NCBI GenBank assembly: GCA_902826505.1
Contig: CADEFG010000097.1
Span: 1-9,804, forward strand
Direction: 5' to 3'
DNA: 9,804 nucleotides
Source: an uncultured Acidobacteriota bacterium
GTDB taxonomy: Bacteria; Acidobacteriota; Blastocatellia; Pyrinomonadales; Pyrinomonadaceae
Positions 1 through 5,480 of the stretch are shown piece after piece. The translations under genes and the position numbers were made by a program. The notes below the pieces were generated by a model, which did not search any database, was not told where the DNA came from, and saw only the letters and a list, made by a program, of their open reading frames with translations. Each line of letters opens with the position of its first letter. Positions within the stretch are counted from its first letter, which is position 1.

Positions 1-1255
1 TTTTCGTGGTGATGACAGCGGTCGCGCTCATTCCCGGGCGTAAACCTTCGCGGATGTCGGTCGGAATATCGGTTAATTCGATGACGACCCGAAATTCTTT
101 GGCTTCCTGAACATTGATGTTGGTCGAGAGTCCGCCAGAAGTTTGCGATTTGCCGACTGCCAGAGGCGTTTTTTGAATAACCTTGCCGGTGATCTCTTTT
201 TCGCCGAACGCGTCAACTTTGATCTTTGCCGGTTGGTCAACTTCGACTTTATCAATTTCGGTTTCGTCAACCTTAACTTCGATATTGATGCCCGACATGT
301 CGGCAATTGTCAGAAGCGGTGTCGAAGAAAGATTGGCGACCGCAAATGTTCCGACCTTCGAGGGAATATCGGCGATCACGCCGTTGATCGGCGCAACTTG
401 CAGAGTTTTGTCACGCTGACTTTTTGAACCGCGTAAAATCGCGGCTTGTTGGTTAGAACGCTGCTGACTCGATTCAGCGCTTAAATTCGCCGTGTCAACG
501 CCGCGTTTGGCATCACGCACCGCGACAACTTGCTGGTTCGCGCGCGCTCTTGATTCCTTTACCCGCGCTTCAGCTTCATTGACCCCTAATTGGGCTGATT
601 TTAGACGCGATTGAGCATTTCTCAAACCAACTTGTGCCTGATCGACTTTGTCCTTTGCCGAATCATATTCGGATCGTGAAGCAACACCCGCTTCCAAAAG
701 TTCGGTGGTTCTTTTTAGTTCCCGAATCGCCGTATTCAAATCAACCTGCGCTTTATCAACTTCGGTTTGGGCGGCAACAACATTTTGTCTTTGCGTATTG
801 ACTTGCTGAATTGCCGTATCAACCGAAGCCTGCGAGGCGATCAAACCTTGCTGTGCCTGCGAATATTGGTTTTGTGCGGCAACGACCTGCGACCGCGAAA
901 CCTGAGCATCGGTTTGCGATGCTTGCAATGAAGCAAGTTGCGCGTCGGTGCTAGATTCAAGTTGGGTCGGATCGAGTTTAACAAGTTCCTGACCTTTGAC
1001 CACGGCTTGTCCTTCTTTGACGAAGATTTCCTCGATTCTGCCCTGAACTTCACTGGTCAGGTTGATAAACTGAATCGGGCGAATTTCGCCCGAAGCCGTG
1101 ACGTTTGAGCGAAGCTCTTTTCTTTTTTCAAGTTTGACGACCGTCACTTCGGGTGTGTCCTTTCGGGTCGCAAAAATACTGACAATAATGATGATTAATA
1201 ATAAAACAGCAACGGACGCGCCGATGATGATTTTTCCTTTACGGCTCACTGCCAT
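1..1255 (-). CDS. Periplasmic adaptor subunit of an efflux pump (HlyD/MacA family), 3' end cut off by window edge
   Basis: The first 418 residues are visible and the reading frame runs off the left edge, so the C-terminus is missing. The ATG at 1255 is preceded by GGGGAAAG at a good Shine-Dalgarno distance. Residues about 8-29 form one hydrophobic membrane anchor. Residues 52-96 are the first half of a biotinyl/lipoyl-like barrel (VTASGEIRP, then GRIEEIFVKEGQAVVKGQ). Residues about 97-285 are a long Gln/Ala/Ser-rich coiled-coil hairpin, whose turn near 180-200 (RTTELLEAGVASRSEYD) resembles the TolC-docking tip of such adaptors. The second lipoyl half follows (VAPINGVIADIPSKVGTF, 287-304), then a beta-barrel domain (IEVKVDETEIDKVEVDQPAKI). 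Known family role: bridging an inner-membrane ABC or RND pump to an outer-membrane TolC-like channel. The partner pump is not in the window; a MacB-type ABC gene just downstream (left of position 1) would be typical. Family is certain, substrate unknown. Confidence 0.93.
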   Translation of the reverse strand, partial: MAVSRKGKIIIGASVAVLLLIIIIVSIFATRKDTPEVTVVKLEKRKELRSNVTASGEIRPIQFINLTSEVQGRIEEIFVKEGQAVVKGQELVKLDPTQLESSTDAQLASLQASQTDAQVSRSQVVAAQNQYSQAQQGLIASQASVDTAIQQVNTQRQNVVAAQTEVDKAQVDLNTAIRELKRTTELLEAGVASRSEYDSAKDKVDQAQVGLRNAQSRLKSAQLGVNEAEARVKESRARANQQVVAVRDAKRGVDTANLSAESSQQRSNQQAAILRGSKSQRDKTLQVAPINGVIADIPSKVGTFAVANLSSTPLLTIADMSGINIEVKVDETEIDKVEVDQPAKIKVDAFGEKEITGKVIQKTPLAVGKSQTSGGLSTNINVQEAKEFRVVIELTDIPTDIREGLRPGMSATAVITTK

Positions 1256-1400
1256 AGTTTTTCTTTCCCCTTTAAACGAAGATTTATTTTAGGTTTATGA
1301 ATTTTAACGCAAATTAATGCTTGTCCCGCGTCAAAGCGTTACTACGTCAAAAAATTCCGAATAGTTTCAAAAAAGTAACCTGCGAATTTGGATTTAATTT

Positions 1401-1424
1401 ACGATTTTAACAATAAAAAATCGT
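1401..1424. repeat. Perfect inverted repeat ACGATTTT-8-AAAATCGT
   Basis: The arms are 1401-1408 and 1417-1424 with an 8-nt loop AACAATAA. The right arm is not followed by a T-run on either strand, so it is a poor intrinsic terminator. Its place between two divergent genes makes an operator a reasonable alternative. With AT-rich 8-bp arms, chance occurrence is also possible. Confidence 0.35.
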
Positions 1425-1445
1425 TTGATGCTACCGGATAATTGA

Positions 1446-1459
1446 TTTACGATTTACGA
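1446..1459 (+). repeat. Tandem TTTACGA repeat
   Basis: Two adjacent 7-bp copies of TTTACGA lie here. The same TTTACGATTT string also occurs at 1398-1407, overlapping the left arm of the nearby inverted repeat. Three related copies within about 60 bp upstream of the FHA/kinase block could be binding sites for a regulator; the function is inferred only from position. Confidence 0.3.
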
Positions 1460-1485
1460 ACGTGCATTTTAAGGTTAAAATGAGT

Positions 1486-1514
1486 TTGCCATAAATAAGT
1501 TAATAATTTAAAAA
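1486..1514 (+). promoter_or_regulatory. Candidate sigma70-type promoter of the FHA/kinase block
   Basis: TTGCCA (1486-1491, five of six matches to TTGACA) is followed after 17 bp by TAAAAA (1509-1514, four of six matches to TATAAT). Transcription would begin near 1521, about ten nt before the AGGA of the ribosome binding site at 1531-1534 and roughly 23 nt before the ATG. The surroundings are very AT-rich, so a chance match is possible. Confidence 0.4.
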
Positions 1515-1543
1515 TTTAATCGCAAGAAAAAGGAAAAAAGAAA

Positions 1544-2119
1544 ATGATGAAATGCCAAACTTGCGGAACGGAAAATTTGGACGGTTCGCAATTCTGTGAT
1601 GAATGCGGAACAAACTTGCAATCTTCAAGCAATAATAATAATGAATTTAATGTGCAAAGTTATCAACCGCCTCTTTCCGAACCGGCTTTTCACGTGGCAA
1701 GTGTAACTTCAATCGGGATCGAACCGATTATCGAACAAGTCGAACCGACGCCTGTTGAACAAAATTTGGAAAAAAGTATCGAAGGTGTTCATTCGTCCCT
1801 GACCATCGAACGCGGAGCATCGGTCGGTAAACAGTTTAAATTAACCGCCGAGGAATCTTATATCGGTCGATGGGATGCCGACAACGGAATTTTCCCTGAC
1901 GTGGATTTGGATGCACATGACCCGGAAGCCAAAGTTTCGAGACGCCACGCCCGAATCATTCATTTGAACGGTAAATTTTCGGTCGAGGATTTGGGGTCAA
2001 CCAACGGCACTTACATCAACCGCGGAAGACGTTTAATTCCGGGCAGTCCGAATATGCTGAACGACGGTGATGAAATTATCGTGGGTAAGACTTTTTTACG
2101 TTTTAACGTTAGTAAATAA
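1544..2119 (+). CDS. Zinc ribbon and FHA domain protein
   Basis: This is a 191-residue soluble protein. Residues 1-25 form a short zinc ribbon with two CxxC knuckles (C4, C7, C18, C21); these are the only cysteines in the protein. Residues about 26-83 are a low-complexity Asn/Ser/Pro/Glu linker. Residues about 85-190 form an FHA domain with the conserved GR (YIGRWD), SRRHA and DLGSTNGTYIN elements that make the phosphothreonine pocket. FHA domains of this class bind pThr peptides, so the likely role is as reader or adaptor of Ser/Thr phosphorylation. The obvious partner is the kinase encoded 44 bp downstream. The FHA core closely resembles the kinase's C-terminal FHA (IFPDVDL...SRRHARI versus IFPEVDL...SRRHARI). 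Either ATG at 1544 or 1547 could be the start; AGGA at 1531-1534 favours 1544. There is no signal peptide or membrane segment. The biological target is unknown. Confidence 0.9.
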   Translation: MMKCQTCGTENLDGSQFCDECGTNLQSSSNNNNEFNVQSYQPPLSEPAFHVASVTSIGIEPIIEQVEPTPVEQNLEKSIEGVHSSLTIERGASVGKQFKLTAEESYIGRWDADNGIFPDVDLDAHDPEAKVSRRHARIIHLNGKFSVEDLGSTNGTYINRGRRLIPGSPNMLNDGDEIIVGKTFLRFNVSK

Positions 2120-2163
2120 AAGTAAAATTAAACAGATTTTAGTTTAGATAATAATTTAAAATA

Positions 2164-4887
2164 ATGTCCTATTGTCCAGAATGCGGCGAACAAGTCGCCA
2201 AAGAAGATGTGTTTTGTCCGTTTTGCGGAATTTCCTTAAAGCCGATCGCTTCGGTTGATGATAGTTCGATGTCGGAAACTATTGTTGATATGCCGGCAAT
2301 TGATATCAACAAATCGGCTTTGGATCAGATAACGGCAAAAGACAAAATGGAGTCGCCGATCGTTGAAACGCCCGGCGAGCCGATCATCAACAATCAGGAA
2401 AAAATCGAAATTCCAACTGATGAAGAACCACGAAAAGCAGTCGGTTTTTCGGCAGGTAATACTTCGGAAAATTGGACAATGAAAACCGATTCAGTCGAAA
2501 TCCCGGCTGAAATTATGGATGAAAGCAAGAGCCTACCCGTGCCGCTACCCAAGGTTTTTGAAGATAACGTACCAAAATCGCCGGTCGAAACGCCGCAAAC
2601 GCCCGTTGAAACAATGGTCGCTGAAAAGGAAACTGATGTGCCCGCGCCGGTTATTTTTGACGAACCAAACGAAATCGAAGACCATTCAGAAGTGCCAAGT
2701 CAATCGGTGGCTCAGGATCGGGATTTTGAATTGAATCGCGATGAAGAGATCTTGGTTTCACCGCCGCCGTTTGAAGACGAAATTTCAAGTGAAAATGACC
2801 AGATAGCGGCGGTTTCGGATATTCAAGTAGAAACGGACCCTATTGAAACGGTTGCTCAAAATGAATCATTATCCTTTGAAAATCCGGAACCAGAACCCCT
2901 AAGTTATAAACCGGTAGTTTCGGAATCCATTGACGAGGCTGGGGAAACTCCTGTATTTGAAGAGTTTTCAACGCCGGCGGCGCAAATCGAAGATGAAAAG
3001 ATCAAAGAAAAAGTCGCCGCCGATGTTTCGACAAATATTGTTGAGGAAAATTTTAAATCGGATATTTCCGAGCCGATTGCCGGTAATTCGAAAGATTTCA
3101 TCGGTTCTCCGCAGTTCGATTCACAAAGCATTTGGGCGGAACCAAATGTTTCCAACGAAGAAAAATTAAATAAGCCTGAAACCCCGGCGGGTGCCGAACT
3201 TTCCTCGGAAACTGAAAATAATTCAGAAACGATCGAACAACCCCAGCCTCAAACATTCGAGCCGCCGATCGGAATGCCCGATGCGCCGTTGGTTCTGGAA
3301 AATGGGGACGAACCGAAAAAATTCGATTCGGTTCAGATCTTTCAAAAGGACGAAACCGAGAATGTTCCACAAACACCGCTTGAAGCCGAACCGAAAGTTT
3401 TGTCAGCGGCGGAAAACGCACCACTATCTGAACCTCAAGAGATTTCGAAAGATGGTCGCTCGTTTACGACGCCGAATATGGGAAATGCCGATACCGACGG
3501 ACGCAAATCCGCGAAACTGAAACCGCTCGACGAAGGAGTGATTCTCAACGGGCGCTACGAGATCGTCCGAAAGATCGGCGGCGGCGGCATGGGCGCGGTT
3601 TATCTTGCCAACGACCGGAATCTTGGCGGCGTGCTGCGCGCCGTCAAGGAAATGGTGCAATCTTATATCGAATCCGACCAGCAGGATAAAGCGATCAGCG
3701 ATTTCAAACGCGAATCGCTGCTTTTGACCTCGCTCGACCACCCGGCAATCCCGACGATCTATGATTATTTCTTTGACGAAAAAGAAGCGCGTTTTTATCT
3801 GGTGATGAAATATATTTCGGGCGGCGATCTTGCTGGACGGCTGCGGTCTGCGCCCGAAGGTCGGATCGACGAAAAGAGCGTGACCGAATGGGCGATCCAA
3901 ATTGCCGATGTTTTGAGTTATCTGCATAATCACGAACCGTCGATCGTTTACCGCGATCTAAAACCGGCGAATGTGATGATCGACGGAAATTCCGGACGAG
4001 TGATGCTGATCGATTTCGGGATCGCGCGGTGGGTCAACAAGGAAGAAAAAGGCGTCACTGCAGTCGGCACGATGGGTTATGCGCCCCCCGAACTTTTCAG
4101 CGGCAACGTCGAGCCGCGTTCGGATATTTATTCGCTTGGCTCGACGATGTTTCATCTTTTGACCGGTGCCGATCCGCAAAGCAACCCGCTTTTGATTTTT
4201 GATTTTCAGAAAAATCCGCGCCCGCGCCAGATAAATTCGCAGCTTTCCGACCAGATCGAACGAATTTTAATGCAGTCGGTCGAATATAATTCCGAAGCCC
4301 GATTCAAATCAGCCGCCGATTTTCGGGATGCCTTAAAAGATCATCTGGCGAATTTGCAGATCGGCAAAGTAACTTACGGTATTAAAGCCGCGCCTTCAAC
4401 GCTGGCTTTTTCCGAACAAGCGGTTTTCTGCGGTTTTTGCGGTAAACAAATCGTTGCGACCGATGTCTTTTGCGCCTTTTGCGGCGCTCAGCAGCCGATC
4501 GCCCAGCAAAACTTTTCGCAGCCTTCAGTTGCCGTTCAGCCGCTTACGGCAAAACTGATGATCGTTGCCACGGGCGAGCTCGAACCTACGAGTTTTCGTT
4601 TGGAAAAAAACGAAAATCTGCTCGGCAGACGCGATCCGATGTCGAATATTTTTCCCGAAGTCGATTTGTCGAAATACGACCCGCAAACGAAAATTTCGCG
4701 CCGCCATGCCCGAATTTGGCGTGAAGGCAATAGTTTTCTGGTCGAGGATCTAGGTTCATCAAACGGGACGACGCTTCTCCCGGCTTTGAATGACTCGATT
4801 CGTTTATTGCCGCACCAGCCGCATTCATTGACAAACGGCGACAAAATCAGACTGGGAGATACAACTTTGCATTTTACGATTGGATAA
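2164..4887 (+). CDS. Zinc ribbon - Ser/Thr protein kinase - zinc ribbon - FHA protein
   Basis: This is a 907-residue multidomain kinase. Residues 4-21 form a zinc ribbon (C4, C7, C18, C21). Residues about 30-455 are a very acidic Pro/Glu/Ser/Thr-rich linker that looks disordered. Residues about 464-728 are a Hanks-type kinase with Gly loop IGGGGMGAVY (471-480), ATP-anchoring K495 in AVKEM, a likely helix-C E517, catalytic loop YRDLKPAN (catalytic D598, K600, N603), DFG 617-619 and GTMGYAPPE closing the activation segment (Thr632 and Thr636 are candidate autophosphorylation sites). HRD is replaced by YRD, a common bacterial variant, so activity is expected. A second zinc ribbon (C756, C759, C770, C773) and an FHA domain (about 797-905; GRR 821-823, SRRHA 845-849, DLGSSNG 862-868) complete the chain. 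All eight cysteines lie in the two ribbons. No transmembrane helix is seen, unlike typical PknB. The ATG at 2164 has no clear Shine-Dalgarno. Substrates are probably the neighbouring FHA proteins and its own linker (inference). Confidence 0.93.
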   Translation: MSYCPECGEQVAKEDVFCPFCGISLKPIASVDDSSMSETIVDMPAIDINKSALDQITAKDKMESPIVETPGEPIINNQEKIEIPTDEEPRKAVGFSAGNTSENWTMKTDSVEIPAEIMDESKSLPVPLPKVFEDNVPKSPVETPQTPVETMVAEKETDVPAPVIFDEPNEIEDHSEVPSQSVAQDRDFELNRDEEILVSPPPFEDEISSENDQIAAVSDIQVETDPIETVAQNESLSFENPEPEPLSYKPVVSESIDEAGETPVFEEFSTPAAQIEDEKIKEKVAADVSTNIVEENFKSDISEPIAGNSKDFIGSPQFDSQSIWAEPNVSNEEKLNKPETPAGAELSSETENNSETIEQPQPQTFEPPIGMPDAPLVLENGDEPKKFDSVQIFQKDETENVPQTPLEAEPKVLSAAENAPLSEPQEISKDGRSFTTPNMGNADTDGRKSAKLKPLDEGVILNGRYEIVRKIGGGGMGAVYLANDRNLGGVLRAVKEMVQSYIESDQQDKAISDFKRESLLLTSLDHPAIPTIYDYFFDEKEARFYLVMKYISGGDLAGRLRSAPEGRIDEKSVTEWAIQIADVLSYLHNHEPSIVYRDLKPANVMIDGNSGRVMLIDFGIARWVNKEEKGVTAVGTMGYAPPELFSGNVEPRSDIYSLGSTMFHLLTGADPQSNPLLIFDFQKNPRPRQINSQLSDQIERILMQSVEYNSEARFKSAADFRDALKDHLANLQIGKVTYGIKAAPSTLAFSEQAVFCGFCGKQIVATDVFCAFCGAQQPIAQQNFSQPSVAVQPLTAKLMIVATGELEPTSFRLEKNENLLGRRDPMSNIFPEVDLSKYDPQTKISRRHARIWREGNSFLVEDLGSSNGTTLLPALNDSIRLLPHQPHSLTNGDKIRLGDTTLHFTIG

Positions 4888-4932
4888 AAATCGTTCGAGT
4901 TGCGCGAAAAGCCGAGAAAAAAGTTGATAAAT

Positions 4933-5457
4933 ATGAGTGCGAAAGCGGAAAATAACATCCCTGTAAAAAGAGTCAGACCCGAACAAATAGTTGTAAATTT
5001 CGATGCCGAACGGCTCAAAGCACCGTTTTTGCTTCGTTGCGGCGCGTTTTTGATTGATTATATTTTGCTGGTTTGCATACCCGTCATCAGCCTTTTGCTC
5101 GGCAGATTTTACGGCGTTGACGGTATGAAATTGTTGAATAGCGAGCTGAGCAATTCCGGCTGGCTGATCATGTTCTTATTGGGTGTCACCAATTTTGTGA
5201 TTTTCCCGATGTTCAGTGGTCAAAGCATCGGAAAAATGTTGACCGGAATCAGGATCGTTAAAAAAGACGGCAGTCCAGCCACATTTTTACAACTGCTGTT
5301 TCGCCACACGATCGGTTATTTGCTGACGGCTTTGACCTTCGGTTTGGGTTTTTTGTTTTCCGCTCTCAATCAAAAAGGTCGGGCACTGCAGGATTTAGTT
5401 GGCGGAACGGTTGTGATTTACGGGAAACAACGGGTGGCAAAAGAAATTACCGAATGA
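4933..5457 (+). CDS. RDD family membrane protein
   Basis: This is a 174-residue integral membrane protein from the ATG at 4933. A longer reading from TTG at 4900 adds eleven basic residues but has no better start signal. A polar N-terminus (1-30) leads into a first membrane segment holding the family's Arg and Asp (RCGAFLIDYILL, R35 and D42). A second segment covers GWLIMFLLGVTNFVIFP, followed by the GQSIGKMLTGIRIV stretch typical of RDD proteins. A third hydrophobic region is near TIGYLLTALTFGLGFLF, and the ending GRALQDLVGGTVVI carries the family's late Asp (D154). RDD proteins are poorly characterised; transport or membrane-partner roles have been proposed for some. Its position between the kinase (45 bp) and phosphatase (23 bp) genes suggests membrane anchoring, transport or a regulated target for the phospho-signalling proteins; that is inference. 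The start is preceded by TTGATAAATATG rather than a clear ribosome binding site. Confidence 0.88.
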   Translation: MSAKAENNIPVKRVRPEQIVVNFDAERLKAPFLLRCGAFLIDYILLVCIPVISLLLGRFYGVDGMKLLNSELSNSGWLIMFLLGVTNFVIFPMFSGQSIGKMLTGIRIVKKDGSPATFLQLLFRHTIGYLLTALTFGLGFLFSALNQKGRALQDLVGGTVVIYGKQRVAKEITE

Positions 5458-5480
5458 TTTTTTTAGTAAATTGATAAAAT

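Larger units (their letters stand above)
1256..1543. other. AT-rich divergent intergenic region with small repeats
   Basis: This 288-bp region separates the minus-strand efflux adaptor from the plus-strand FHA/kinase block and must hold both promoters. It contains a perfect 8-bp inverted repeat (ACGATTTT, 8-nt gap, AAAATCGT, 1401-1424), further TTTACGA copies at 1446-1459, and two CGTCAAA copies 16 bp apart (1329-1335 and 1345-1351). I see no open frame with a credible product and no RNA gene. Confidence 0.6.

Noticed and set aside
143..427. Plus-strand open frames opposite the efflux adaptor
   Set aside because: The minus-strand frame encodes a continuous, clearly recognisable HlyD-type adaptor, while the plus-strand translations have no family features.
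3424..3933. Minus-strand open frame of 169 codons inside the kinase gene
   Set aside because: It lies opposite the conserved kinase domain and no family features are visible.
3949..3975. Kinase might be a pseudokinase because HRD is YRD
   Set aside because: The catalytic Asp, following Lys and Asn, the ATP-anchoring Lys and DFG are all intact, and YRD is a common variant among bacterial kinases.
4900..4932. TTG start for the RDD protein
   Set aside because: A rare start codon with no ribosome binding site; the ATG at 4933 shares its upstream context with the next gene and gives a normal N-terminus.
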